Of a DNA stretch of 41,673 nt, positions 1 to 7,689 are shown one piece after another. The stretch comes from Candidatus Flavonifractor intestinipullorum. Its GTDB lineage: Bacteria > Bacillota > Clostridia > Oscillospirales > Oscillospiraceae. The stretch lies in NCBI GenBank assembly GCA_019118925.1, contig DWYC01000094.1, positions 1 through 41,673 of the forward strand. Reading direction: 5' to 3'. A model generated the notes under the pieces. The model had not been told where the DNA came from, did no database searches, and saw only the letters and a list, made by a program, of their open reading frames with translations. Each line of letters opens with the position of its first letter. Within the stretch, counting starts at the first letter, position 1. The position numbers and the translations under genes are program-made.

Positions 1-368
1 ACTTTGCGGGGGTTCAGGGCCCGGGTCTCGGCCGCCTCCACCCGGGGCAGCGCCGTCAGGACGCAGCGGCTGTTCAGCTTCGGGTTCTCCATGCCGCAGG
101 TAAAGGGGATGCTCACCTCCAGCCGGCGCACCCCCTCCTCTCCGTCGGGCAGGTAGAGCACCGAGGCCCGCACCGTTCCGCTCAGCTCCAGACGGCCCTC
201 CTGGGCCTCCCGTCCGCTGAGCTCCACCCATCCCTCCGTGTCCAGAATGCGCAGAATGTCCGGACAGGCGTCGGGCACGATCATCTCCAAGGTCTCCTCG
301 GGAAAAAGCCCGGTATCCACCACGGCCTCATAGCCGTTCAGCCGGGTCTGTTCCAATTCCAGATCCAT
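1..368 (-). CDS. SipL-like DUF3794 (SPOCS) domain protein, N-terminal part
   Basis: Only the first 122 codons lie in the window; the gene runs off the left edge. The protein begins MDLELEQTRLNGYEAVV and continues with the DUF3794 pattern: an acidic PDACPDILRIL segment, then alternating beta-rich stretches (VELSGREAQEGRLELSG, VRASVLYLPD). Proteins of this family (C. difficile SipL and relatives) usually carry SPOCS domains followed by a C-terminal LysM, and SipL binds SpoIVA during spore coat assembly. The LysM part is not visible here. The ATG at 368 is preceded by GGGAGTGG at suitable spacing. Its position right after spoVM and behind a sigma-E-like promoter agrees with a mother-cell coat role, which is an inference. 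Confidence 0.75.
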   Translation of the reverse strand, partial: MDLELEQTRLNGYEAVVDTGLFPEETLEMIVPDACPDILRILDTEGWVELSGREAQEGRLELSGTVRASVLYLPDGEEGVRRLEVSIPFTCGMENPKLNSRCVLTALPRVEAAETRALNPRK

Positions 369-416
369 GTCGTATTCCACTCCCTTTGGCGGGGCGGAGG
401 CCCCTCTTGTTGGAAT

Positions 417-445
417 ACTATATGTCCCGGCCCGGGCCGGTATGC
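417..445 (-). promoter_or_regulatory. Sigma-E-like promoter for the DUF3794/SipL-like gene
   Basis: On the minus strand GCATACC (445-439) is followed after exactly 14 bases by CATATAGT (424-417). The mother-cell sigma-E consensus is roughly kmATATT-N14-CATACAnT, so the -10 matches at 7 of 8 positions and the -35 at 5 of 7. The predicted start of transcription is about 40 bases before the ATG at 368. The spacer holds the perfect 14-base palindrome CCGGCCCGGGCCGG (427-440). The consensus is established knowledge; use of this site is inferred. Confidence 0.4.
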
Positions 446-516
446 TACCGCAGGCCGAAGAGAACCTTCAAGATCCCCCGCAGGGCCTTGGGCGACCGGA
501 CGACCACGATCTTCAT
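445..516 (-). CDS. spoVM: Stage V sporulation protein SpoVM (23 aa)
   Basis: This gene is too short for ordinary gene callers. It encodes MKIVVVRSPKALRGILKVLF followed by GLR and a TAG stop. This matches SpoVM, the 23-27 residue amphipathic helix that recognises the positively curved forespore membrane and anchors SpoIVA. The conserved features are the short hydrophobic N-terminus, the helix-breaking Pro9 (the functional proline of SpoVM), the Gly-Ile pair and the basic C-terminal half. The location after thiN is the same as in B. subtilis (rsgA-rpe-thiN-spoVM). Its ATG overlaps the TGA of the preceding 44-residue ORF (ATGA), so translation is probably coupled. I am confident of the identity from sequence plus synteny together. 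Confidence 0.88.
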   Translation of the reverse strand: MKIVVVRSPKALRGILKVLFGLR

Positions 517-647
517 TGCTTCACGCTCCTCTCCAGCTCTTCCACCCAGGCGCGCCCGTGGTAGCCCAGGACGGCGCCCACGCCTAAGGTCAGTACGCTG
601 GCCGGAAACAGCAGCAGCGCCAGCGCGCCCGCCGCTCCGGCGGCCAT
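513..647 (-). CDS. Small single-span membrane protein (44 aa) upstream of spoVM
   Basis: I do not recognise this as a named family. The peptide starts MAAGAAGALALLLFPASVLT, is hydrophobic through about residue 30, and ends in a charged tail (YHGRAWVEELERSVKQ), so it looks like a one-span membrane micro-protein with a short polar end. The start chosen is the ATG at 647, preceded by AAAGGA nine bases upstream. The frame stays open up to 824, but that extension overlaps thiN and is Arg/Pro/Ser-rich, a typical out-of-frame shadow. The stop overlaps the spoVM start by ATGA, so the two are likely translated together and this peptide may share SpoVM's sporulation setting (inference). The roughly 100 bases before it show no convincing promoter. 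Confidence 0.6.
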   Translation of the reverse strand: MAAGAAGALALLLFPASVLTLGVGAVLGYHGRAWVEELERSVKQ

Positions 648-744
648 GGTCAGATATCCTTTGTTCCGTTCGGATGACAAAAGGACCGCCCCCTTCGTAT
701 CGGTCTGTACCAGTATACGCCGGGGGCGGCCATGTGTGCGGTTT

Positions 745-1401
745 TCAGAGCTGGGGCTGGCTGCGAATGAGCAGGACCCGGCCGGAGCCGATCGTGATCC
801 GGGTCGCCGGACCGGCGGGCTCATTGCTCACCGAGAGGGTGTCCCCCCGGGTGAGCACCGCCCGGTGCAGGGGGTAACGGGCCCCCTCCAGAGTTACGCC
901 GGTCACCGTCCGGTCCAGGGGGATGAGGGAAAAATAGCGGTAGCGCGGGGGGACGTTGGGCACAACCAGCGTTTCGCTGTCCAGGAGGCGGACCTCATTT
1001 TGCCGGTCCAGCAGAAGGCCGCGTCCCCCCCGGGCGGAGAGCCACTCCAGGATGACCAGATTGGAGGCGGTGTGGTCCAGCCGTGGGCCTCCGGTACAGC
1101 CGCACAGCAGCAGCTCCCGGGCGCCCAGAGAGAGGGCCTGCTCCATCGCGGCCTGAAGGTCGGTCATGTCCTTCTCCGGGGAGAGGCTGATGTTGTTCGC
1201 GCCCGGCACCGGCGCGCCGCCCGAATCCCAGTCCCCGATGACGACGTCGGGTTCCAGCCCGGCGGAGCGGGCGTTAGCCACCCCGCCATCGGCGCAGACC
1301 ACCCAGAAGGGCTCCGTCAGCCGGGGCTTCAGAAAGCTCCAGTCGCTCTCCCGCACCGAGCCGAAAATCAGCGCCCGCTCTCTTTTTCCCTGCGTTCCCA
1401 C
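745..1401 (-). CDS. thiN: Thiamine pyrophosphokinase
   Basis: Transfers pyrophosphate from ATP to thiamine to make thiamine diphosphate; cytosolic. Family signatures are present in order: CADGG (36-40), VIGDWDS (54-60, the metal/substrate aspartates), EKDMTD (76-81) and GGPRLDH (104-110). The C-terminal half has the thiamine-binding beta-sandwich character (SLIPLDRTVTGVTLEG). Length 218 is normal. The start is a GTG at 1401 with a near-perfect Shine-Dalgarno, AAGGAGGT, seven bases before it. That start lies 34 bases inside rsgA, so translation is probably coupled. In Bacillus rpe sits between rsgA and thiN; here it is missing. Confidence 0.93.
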   Translation of the reverse strand: MGTQGKRERALIFGSVRESDWSFLKPRLTEPFWVVCADGGVANARSAGLEPDVVIGDWDSGGAPVPGANNISLSPEKDMTDLQAAMEQALSLGARELLLCGCTGGPRLDHTASNLVILEWLSARGGRGLLLDRQNEVRLLDSETLVVPNVPPRYRYFSLIPLDRTVTGVTLEGARYPLHRAVLTRGDTLSVSNEPAGPATRITIGSGRVLLIRSQPQL

Positions 1402-2270
1402 TCAGGCACCTCCTTCGCCTGTTCATAGAGCCGCACATAGCTTGCATGGCGGCTGGGAGCGATTTTCCCCTCCTTCAGAGCGGCCAGAACGGCGCACCCC
1501 TTCTCCTTCACGTGAGAACAGCCCTGAAATCGGCACTGGTTCAGGTAGGGGCGGAACTCCCGGAAGGTCCCGGCCAGCTCCTCCGGCCGGCGCAGGTCGT
1601 TCAGCTCGGTATCAAAGGAGGAGAAGCCCGGCGTGTCGGCCACCACCGCCCCGTTGGAGAGCCGGAAAAGCTCCACATGGCGGGTGGTGTGGCGGCCGCG
1701 GCCCAGTTTCTCGCTGACCTCCCCGGTCTGGAGGCCGAAGGCCGGTTCCAGGGCATTGAGGATGCTGGACTTCCCCACGCCGGAGTTGCCGGTAAAGGCG
1801 CACACCCGCCCGGCGATAGCCCTGCGGAGGTCCTCAATGCCCTCTCCCGTCTCCGCGCTCACCCGCAGGGTGAGGAAGCCTGCGCCCTGATAGATGGCGT
1901 AGAGGTCCTCCGCCGCGCTCAGGTCGCACTTGTTCAGACAGATGATGCTCTCACAGCCCTTGCTCTCGGCGATGGAGACCACCCGGTCGATGAGAAAGGG
2001 GTCCGTGACCGGCGTGGCTCCGGAGGCAATGACCACCAATGCGTCGATATTGGCCACAGCCGGACGCTGGAAGGCATTGCGCCGGGGGAGGATGGCGTCC
2101 AGCGCGCCGGTTCCGTCCCCCAGGTCGGTGCAGGACACCCGGTCCCCCACCAGGGGCTTTTCCTGCCGGTGGCGGAACTTGCCCCGGGCCCGGCAGGTCA
2201 GCAGGGTCCCCTCCTGCGTGTGTACATAGTAGAAGCCGCTCAGGGCTTTCAAAATGATCCCTTCTGGCAT
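1368..2270 (-). CDS. rsgA: Ribosome small-subunit-dependent GTPase A (RsgA/YjeQ)
   Basis: Late 30S-subunit assembly GTPase. It shows the circularly permuted G-motif order typical of the family: an N-terminal OB fold (about 1-70), then NKCD (G4, 113-116), GNSGVGKSS (G1, 161-169) and DTPG (G3, 212-215). The C-terminal zinc knuckle is intact, with Cys246, Cys251, His253 and Cys259. Length 300 is normal. The ATG at 2270 has GAGG six bases upstream. It follows prkC by 15 bases and overlaps thiN, so it is part of the rlmN-prpC-prkC-rsgA-thiN chain. In B. subtilis this protein is a phosphorylation substrate of PrkC, which fits the neighbourhood. Confidence 0.95.
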   Translation of the reverse strand: MPEGIILKALSGFYYVHTQEGTLLTCRARGKFRHRQEKPLVGDRVSCTDLGDGTGALDAILPRRNAFQRPAVANIDALVVIASGATPVTDPFLIDRVVSIAESKGCESIICLNKCDLSAAEDLYAIYQGAGFLTLRVSAETGEGIEDLRRAIAGRVCAFTGNSGVGKSSILNALEPAFGLQTGEVSEKLGRGRHTTRHVELFRLSNGAVVADTPGFSSFDTELNDLRRPEELAGTFREFRPYLNQCRFQGCSHVKEKGCAVLAALKEGKIAPSRHASYVRLYEQAKEVPEWERREKESGR

Positions 2271-2285
2271 GTATAACCTCTGTTT

Positions 2286-4388
2286 CTAATAGGTCTCCTC
2301 GGAGAACAACTCGCCGTCTATGTAGACCCGCACCTGAGCGGGCGGGACATATTCAATGGTGGGCATTACCATGAGCAGGCTGGTCTCCACCCAGCGGTCA
2401 AACTGCTCCACGCCGTTGACCTCCACCCGGACCTGAACGCCCTCCCGACCGTCGTTGGGCAGGGGGATGTTCAGCGTGCGGCTCTCCGTCTCGGCTGGGG
2501 CGGAGGGCTGGGCGGAGGACTCCGGCTCCTCGCTGGGCTCCACCGAGGGCTCCGGCGAGGGGGTCGGGTCGGGTTCGGGCTCCGGGCCCCGGCTCACGGT
2601 CAGGGTGATGGTGGCGCCCTCGGCAACTTCGGTGCCGCTGGCGATGCTCTGGTCGATGACCACGCCCTCGGCCACCGTGTCGTCGTACACGTCCCGGCGC
2701 TCCACCTTCAGATTGTTCTCGCTCAGCCAGGAGGCCGCCCAGTCGTAGGTCTGCCCAATGAAGGGGACCAGAGTAACCGGCTTGGTCTCCGGTCCGGTGC
2801 TGATATAGAGGGTCACGGTGTCCCCCTCCTGGAGGGGCGTGTTGGCCTCCGGCTCCTGCCGGAGAACCCGCTGGGCGCCCACGTCCTCCGACGGCTCTTC
2901 CTCTGTCCGGATGTCCAGATTCAGGTTCAGCTGCTCCAGCATCTGCAGGGCCATGGTCTGTTCCTGGTTATAGAGGTCGGGCATGACGATGTCGTCCAGG
3001 CCCATGCTCACGTGGACGGTGATGGTCCGGTTGCTCTCGGTATTGGTGACGGTGGTCTCTCCGTCCGGGCTCTGGGAGACAATGGTCCCCTCCTCTTCGC
3101 TGGAGCTCTGCTGCTCCCCTTCCACGATGGTGAAGTTACCCTCTACCACCGCGGGCAGCTCCCGGGCCTCCTCCACCGTATAGCCGATCAGGCTGGGGAC
3201 GGTGATCTCCTGGGGTGCGGCCGCCCAGCTCCCGGCCAGCGCGGTGTAGAGGAAGTAGCCGATTCCCACCAGGAACACCAGGATCACGCCGACTGCGGCC
3301 ACAATGGGCCAGGGGCTCCGGGGCTCCTCTTCCGCCTCGGGGCGGGGCTGAGGCCGGGGCTCCTCCCTCCGGCGGCCGGAATGGGTATCCTCCGGCCGGG
3401 GACGGGGGATGCGCCGGGTGGCGTCCTCCATCGCCTGCTGAGAAGGCGTCCGATGCCCGCCGTGGGTGATGGCGCTGGGCGTGTTGGCTCCAATAATCTG
3501 GGTGGGCTCATCCCCTTCCCCGGTCAGGTCCAGCCCGGAGAAGTCAAAGGAGATGTTGGGATTTTTGCGGAATTCCTCCAGATCGGAGAGCATGGCATCG
3601 GCGGAGATATAGCGCTTGTTCACATCGGAGGCCATCGCTTTCATGGTGATGGCCTCCAGGGCCTCCGGGATGTCGGGGTCCAGCTCCCGGGGCGAGAGGG
3701 GCACCGAATTGATATGCTGGATGGCCACCGCCACAGGGGAATCCCCCTCATAGGGCAGACGCCCGGTGAGCATCTCGTAGAGCACCACGCCGGCGGAGTA
3801 GATGTCGCTGCGGGCGTCGATGTGGCTGCCCCGGGCCTGCTCGGGGGAGATATAGTGGACGGAGCCCAGGGCCTCCTGGGTCATGGTGTTCTGGTTGGCG
3901 GAGGTCACCCGGGCAATGCCGAAGTCGGCCACCTTGATGCTCCCGTCCCGGAGCACCATGATGTTGTGGGGCTTGATATCCCGGTGGATGATCCCCCGGC
4001 TGTGGGCGTGGGAGAGGGCCTTCATAATCTGAGTGATGAAGTGCAAAGACTCCTTCCAGCTCAGCTTGCCCCCCTTTTTCTGCATATACTGCTTGAGCGT
4101 AATGCCGTCCAGCAGCTCCATGACAATAAAATCAATGCCGTCGGAGCGGGAGACGTCGTACACCGCCATGATATTGGGGTGCGAGAGCATGGCCACGGCC
4201 TGAGACTCCTCGTGGAAGCGGCGGCGGAATTCCGCGTCCTGGGCCAACTCCTCCTTGAGGATCTTGATGGCCACCAGGCGGTTGAGCCGGTGATCCAAGC
4301 CCTTGAACACCACCGCCATGCCGCCGGTCCCCACCCGCTCCAGGATTTCATATCGGTTGTCGAGTAATTTTCCTATGTATCGATCCAT
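2286..4388 (-). CDS. prkC: PASTA-domain serine/threonine protein kinase (PrkC/Stk1 type)
   Basis: Membrane Hanks-type kinase that senses muropeptides or lipid II through PASTA repeats. The kinase domain (about 13-275) has the glycine loop GTGGMAVV (20-27), Lys42, HRDIKPHN (135-142), DFG (155-157) and SPEQ. A Pro/Arg/Glu-rich juxtamembrane region (320-358) leads to one membrane span (about 360-382). Three PASTA repeats follow (about 393-468, 469-540, 541-610). Then comes an acidic Pro/Ser/Glu linker (611-645) and a C-terminal beta-rich domain of about 55 residues. That extra domain goes beyond plain PASTA repeats; PrkC-type kinases often end in an Ig-like domain, and this may be a diverged one. 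It lies 16 bases after the cognate phosphatase gene. Confidence 0.95.
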   Translation of the reverse strand: MDRYIGKLLDNRYEILERVGTGGMAVVFKGLDHRLNRLVAIKILKEELAQDAEFRRRFHEESQAVAMLSHPNIMAVYDVSRSDGIDFIVMELLDGITLKQYMQKKGGKLSWKESLHFITQIMKALSHAHSRGIIHRDIKPHNIMVLRDGSIKVADFGIARVTSANQNTMTQEALGSVHYISPEQARGSHIDARSDIYSAGVVLYEMLTGRLPYEGDSPVAVAIQHINSVPLSPRELDPDIPEALEAITMKAMASDVNKRYISADAMLSDLEEFRKNPNISFDFSGLDLTGEGDEPTQIIGANTPSAITHGGHRTPSQQAMEDATRRIPRPRPEDTHSGRRREEPRPQPRPEAEEEPRSPWPIVAAVGVILVFLVGIGYFLYTALAGSWAAAPQEITVPSLIGYTVEEARELPAVVEGNFTIVEGEQQSSSEEEGTIVSQSPDGETTVTNTESNRTITVHVSMGLDDIVMPDLYNQEQTMALQMLEQLNLNLDIRTEEEPSEDVGAQRVLRQEPEANTPLQEGDTVTLYISTGPETKPVTLVPFIGQTYDWAASWLSENNLKVERRDVYDDTVAEGVVIDQSIASGTEVAEGATITLTVSRGPEPEPDPTPSPEPSVEPSEEPESSAQPSAPAETESRTLNIPLPNDGREGVQVRVEVNGVEQFDRWVETSLLMVMPTIEYVPPAQVRVYIDGELFSEETY

Positions 4389-4404
4389 AAGTCATTACCC
4401 TCCC

Positions 4405-5136
4405 TTACACAGTCTGGATGAGGACGCACGTGACGTTGTCCGGCGCACCCCGGTTGAGCGCGATGTCCAGCAGCCGGCGGCAACAGTCCTCCGACGGGCC
4501 GCCGTGGAGCACCTCGTAGAGCATCTCCTGGTCGCTGACCACATTGGACAGGCCGTCCGAGCAGAGGAGCAGAGCCTCTCCCGCCGCCACGCTCTGGCGG
4601 AAAAAGTCGGGGCGGAGCTGCCGCTCCGTGCCCAGGGCCCGGGTGATCAGGTTCTTCTGGGGGTGGTTGCGGGCCTGCTCCGGGGTGATGTCCCCGCGGC
4701 GGACCATGTCCTCCACCAGAGAGTGGTCCCGGGTGATTTTCCGGATGCCCTCTGCGTCGATGTGGTAGGCCCGGCTGTCCCCCACGTTGAGGAGATAGGA
4801 CATCTCCCCCACCAGCACCGCGGCCACCATGGTGGTACCCATGCCGCGGCAGTCCGGGTCGGTCCGGGCCCGCTGGTAGACCGCCTCATTGGCCTCCCCG
4901 CTGGCCTGGGCCAGGAGGGCTTCCGGGTCCTCCGGCGGACCGTCGGGCAGGCGCTCCAGCGCGGCGGTAAACTGCTCCACGGCCAAAAGACTGGCCACAT
5001 TGCCCGCCCGGGCGCCCCCCATTCCGTCGCAGACCAGGCCCACCGCCCAGCCCTCCGGCCGGACCTCTAAGTAATAGGCGTCCTGGTTTTGGGGCCGGAC
5101 CGCGCCTTTATCTGTAATTCCCCATGCTTTGATCAT
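4405..5136 (-). CDS. prpC: PP2C-family serine/threonine phosphatase (PrpC/Stp type)
   Basis: Metal-dependent phosphatase that reverses PrkC phosphorylation in the cytosol. The PP2C motifs are all present: the N-terminal RPQNQDA motif, VCDGMGG (metal-binding Asp), VGDSRAY, LLCSDGLSN and the closing APDNVTCVL. Length 243 is typical of the stand-alone bacterial enzymes. The ATG at 5136 has GAGG nine bases upstream. Just before that Shine-Dalgarno the leader carries a perfect 11-bp inverted repeat (5152-5189), described separately. Gene order rlmN-prpC-prkC-rsgA is conserved across Firmicutes. Confidence 0.95.
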   Translation of the reverse strand: MIKAWGITDKGAVRPQNQDAYYLEVRPEGWAVGLVCDGMGGARAGNVASLLAVEQFTAALERLPDGPPEDPEALLAQASGEANEAVYQRARTDPDCRGMGTTMVAAVLVGEMSYLLNVGDSRAYHIDAEGIRKITRDHSLVEDMVRRGDITPEQARNHPQKNLITRALGTERQLRPDFFRQSVAAGEALLLCSDGLSNVVSDQEMLYEVLHGGPSEDCCRRLLDIALNRGAPDNVTCVLIQTV

Positions 5137-5151
5137 AAAAGACAGCCTCTT

Positions 5152-5189
5152 CTCCGCACGGATTTTTCTCAGCCCGCCTCCGTGCGGAG
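5152..5189 (-). promoter_or_regulatory. Hairpin leader of the prpC-prkC unit
   Basis: CTCCGCACGGA (5152-5162) and TCCGTGCGGAG (5179-5189) form a perfect 11-bp inverted repeat with a 16-base loop. The promoter-distal arm ends six bases before the GAGG Shine-Dalgarno of prpC (GGAG-AA-GAGG on the mRNA). No U-tract follows, so it is not a standard intrinsic terminator. It could stabilise the processed 5' end or limit ribosome access; both are inferences. Confidence 0.5.
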
Positions 5190-5207
5190 GGAAGCGGGTT
5201 TGTATCC

Positions 5208-6242
5208 TCAGTGGGGCTTTTCGTCCTCCAGCATCTGCTTGCGCCGGAGCTGGCCGCAGGAGGCGTCGATGTCTCCCCCCAGCTTGCGCCGCACCGTTAC
5301 GGTAATTCCCTGGCGCTCCAGGCGCTTTTGGAATTCCGCCACCCGCCGGCTGGGCCGCAGGGGGCTCTCCTTCACCTCGTTGAGGGGGATCAGGTTCACA
5401 TGCCCCGGAGTACCCTTCAGATGCCGGGCCAGCAGGTCGGCCTGCCAGTCGTGGTCGTTCACCCCGTCGATCATGGCGTACTCATAGGAGATGCGCCGGC
5501 CGGTCTGGTCAAAATACCGCCGGCAGCTCGCAAAGAGCCGCTCCACCCCCACGCTCCGGTTGACGGGCATGATCCGGGAGCGGGTCTCGTCATCCGGCGC
5601 GTGCAGGGATACCGACAGGGTCAATTGTAACCGAAGATCGGCCAGTTTGTCAATTTTCTCAACCAGACCGCAGGTGGACAGGGAGATGTGGCGCATGCCG
5701 ATGTTGAGTCCCTTGGGGTGGTTGACAAGGGTGAGAAAGCGCATCACGCTCTCCCAGTTGTCCAGCGGCTCGCCAATGCCCATCAGGACGATATTGGAGA
5801 TGGGCGCGCCCGAGTCCAGCTGGGTAAAGAGCACCTGATCCACCATCTCCCCGGCGGTCAGATCCCGGACCCGTCCCGCCAGAGTGGAGGCGCAGAAGGC
5901 GCACCCCATCCGGCATCCCACCTGGGAGGAGATACAGACAGTATTCCCATGTTTGTAGCGCATCAAAACCGTCTCGATGCAATTGCCGTCGGACAGCCGC
6001 CAGAGATACTTTACTGTTCCGTCCAGGGCGGAGACCTGCTTGCGCTCCACCTCCGGCGGAACCAGGCGGCACTCCGCCGCGAGCTGCTCCCGCAGGGCTT
6101 TGGGCAGGTTGCTCATCTCCTCGAAGGAGCGTACCCCCCGGTGAAGCCACTGAAAGACCTGCCCGGCCCGGAAGGCCGGCTGTCCCAGGCTCTGGACATA
6201 GGCGGTCAGCTCCGCCAGGTCCATGGATTTTATATCGATCAT
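5208..6242 (-). CDS. rlmN: Dual-specificity 23S rRNA m2A2503 / tRNA m2A37 methyltransferase RlmN
   Basis: Radical-SAM enzyme that methylates C2 of adenosine 2503 in 23S rRNA and A37 in some tRNAs. The cluster-binding motif is C-X3-C-X2-C (Cys110, Cys114, Cys117 in GCRMGCAFCAS). It also has the GIGEPL motif, HISLSTCG (the methyl-carrying Cys region) and a C-terminal GGDIDASCGQL Cys. The start is set at the ATG at 6242 because GGAGG lies nine bases upstream; the frame is open to 6299 without a ribosome site. This gives 344 residues, the usual RlmN length. The roughly 110 bases between it and rsmB show no terminator or promoter I can support. Confidence 0.95.
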   Translation of the reverse strand: MIDIKSMDLAELTAYVQSLGQPAFRAGQVFQWLHRGVRSFEEMSNLPKALREQLAAECRLVPPEVERKQVSALDGTVKYLWRLSDGNCIETVLMRYKHGNTVCISSQVGCRMGCAFCASTLAGRVRDLTAGEMVDQVLFTQLDSGAPISNIVLMGIGEPLDNWESVMRFLTLVNHPKGLNIGMRHISLSTCGLVEKIDKLADLRLQLTLSVSLHAPDDETRSRIMPVNRSVGVERLFASCRRYFDQTGRRISYEYAMIDGVNDHDWQADLLARHLKGTPGHVNLIPLNEVKESPLRPSRRVAEFQKRLERQGITVTVRRKLGGDIDASCGQLRRKQMLEDEKPH

Positions 6243-6354
6243 ACATTGTCTCCTCCGCCCGGCGTTTTGGGCGGTTTCAGTCCATATTTTTGCTTCCATG
6301 CGTCCACCGGCGCCAGACCCGGCGAAGGGCCCGGGCCCCTCCCAAGGACGGAAC

Positions 6355-7689
6355 TCACAGGTCTCCGCGGGCGCTCCTCCTCAGCTTGGCGAAGAAAAAG
6401 CCGTCGGTTCCGTGAAGATGGGGCCAGAGGGTGAGCATTCCCTCCTCCACCCGGCCGATGGGTCCGGGCAGCGTAAAGCCCTCCAGCGAAAACTCCCCGT
6501 GCTGCTCCAGGAAGGAGCGCACCACATCTCCATTTTCCCGGCGCAGGAGGGTGCAGGTGGCATAGAGCAGCACGCCGCCGGGCTTCACATAGCGGGCCAC
6601 ATTGTCCAGGATGGCGCTCTGAACCCGGGGAAGGCCCGCCAGCGGCTCCGGGTCCTTATAGCGGATATCGGGCTTTTTTCGGATGATGCCCAGGCCGGAA
6701 CAGGGCACGTCGGCCATCACCAGATCGAAGCGCTCCCGGTATTCCGCCTGAAACACCTTCCCGTCCAGAACCCGGGTCTGAATGCAGGAGAGGCCCAGCC
6801 GGGCCGCCCCCGCCTGAATGAGCGCCTCTTTATGGGGGTGGATGTCACAGGAGAGCACCGTCCCCCGGTTTTCCATTGCCAGAGCTGCGGCAAAGGATTT
6901 GCCGCCCGGCGCGGCGCAGGCGTCCAGCACCTGCCACCCCGGCTCCGGCCCGGCGGCCAGCACCGCCAGCCGGGCCGCCGCATCCTGAATGTAAAAGAGC
7001 CCCTCCCGAAACGCGGGCAGGTCCTCCAGATTCCCGGTGTTTTCCAGAAGAAGGCATCCGGGCAGCCAGGGATGGGGGACAGCTTTCACGCCCTCCGCCT
7101 CCAGAGCGGTTCGGACGGCGGACGTCTCCCCCTTGACGGTGTTCACCTGGGCGCAGGTGGGCGGCTCTCCGTTGTCGGCGGACAGCAGGGCCTCCACCCC
7201 CTCCCCGCCCAGTTCCCGGGAGAAGGCCTCCACCAGCCAGGCCGGGTGGCTGTACCGGACGGCCGGATCCGCCGGCGGAGGGAGCTCCTCCCGCCGGCGG
7301 AGGAAATTGCGCAGGATGGCGTTGACCATACCGGCGGCCCTGGGGTTGCGGCTGTGGGCGCGGACCAGGGCCACCGATTCGTTCACAGCGGCCGAGTCGG
7401 GCACCCGGTCCAGTTCCATAAGCTGGTAGAGCCCCAGGCGCAGGCTCTCCCGCACCGCCCCCTCCAGCCGGTCCACCGGCGTTTTGGAGAGCAGGTTGAG
7501 ATAGTAGTCCAGCCGCATTCGGTTCTGCATCACGCCAAAGCACAGCCGCGTGGCCAGAGCGGCGTCCCGCCGGTCCAGACCGGCGGCCCGGACGGCCTTT
7601 TTCAGCGCCCCGTCCGACCAGGCGCCCTGGCGCTCACAGGCGAGCAGCGCCCCCAGCGCCACGCTCCGGGCCGTCTCCCGCCCGGTCAA
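6355..7689 (-). CDS. rsmB: 16S rRNA (cytosine-967-C5) methyltransferase RsmB
   Basis: SAM-dependent m5C methyltransferase acting on 16S rRNA. An N-terminal NusB-like RNA-binding domain (about 1-140) precedes the methyltransferase domain, with DACAAPGGKS for SAM binding, the catalytic ADVPCSGLG motif and YATCTL. The start is placed at a TTG (7689) overlapping the TGA of the preceding peptidase gene as TTGA, with GGGAGG eight bases before it. This gives 444 residues, the usual size. The open frame continues to 8352, but the extension is an out-of-frame shadow of the peptidase gene. The short tail after the last motif is basic (RRSARGDL). Confidence 0.93.
   Translation of the reverse strand: MTGRETARSVALGALLACERQGAWSDGALKKAVRAAGLDRRDAALATRLCFGVMQNRMRLDYYLNLLSKTPVDRLEGAVRESLRLGLYQLMELDRVPDSAAVNESVALVRAHSRNPRAAGMVNAILRNFLRRREELPPPADPAVRYSHPAWLVEAFSRELGGEGVEALLSADNGEPPTCAQVNTVKGETSAVRTALEAEGVKAVPHPWLPGCLLLENTGNLEDLPAFREGLFYIQDAAARLAVLAAGPEPGWQVLDACAAPGGKSFAAALAMENRGTVLSCDIHPHKEALIQAGAARLGLSCIQTRVLDGKVFQAEYRERFDLVMADVPCSGLGIIRKKPDIRYKDPEPLAGLPRVQSAILDNVARYVKPGGVLLYATCTLLRRENGDVVRSFLEQHGEFSLEGFTLPGPIGRVEEGMLTLWPHLHGTDGFFFAKLRRSARGDL

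Noticed and set aside
660-720. TATACT and GATACG elements before the 44-aa ORF as a promoter
   Set aside because: Neither sigma-A nor sigma-E spacing fits; too weak to call.
3012-4367. Long plus-strand frame opposite prkC, and similar ones opposite cdaA, ispH-S1 and the baiN-like gene
   Set aside because: They are GC-driven shadows of real minus-strand genes; no family motifs.
6243-6354. Searching the rlmN-rsmB gap for a terminator or small gene
   Set aside because: Contains GGGCCCGGGCCC-type self-complementarity but no T-tract, and the in-frame extension of rlmN lacks a ribosome site.
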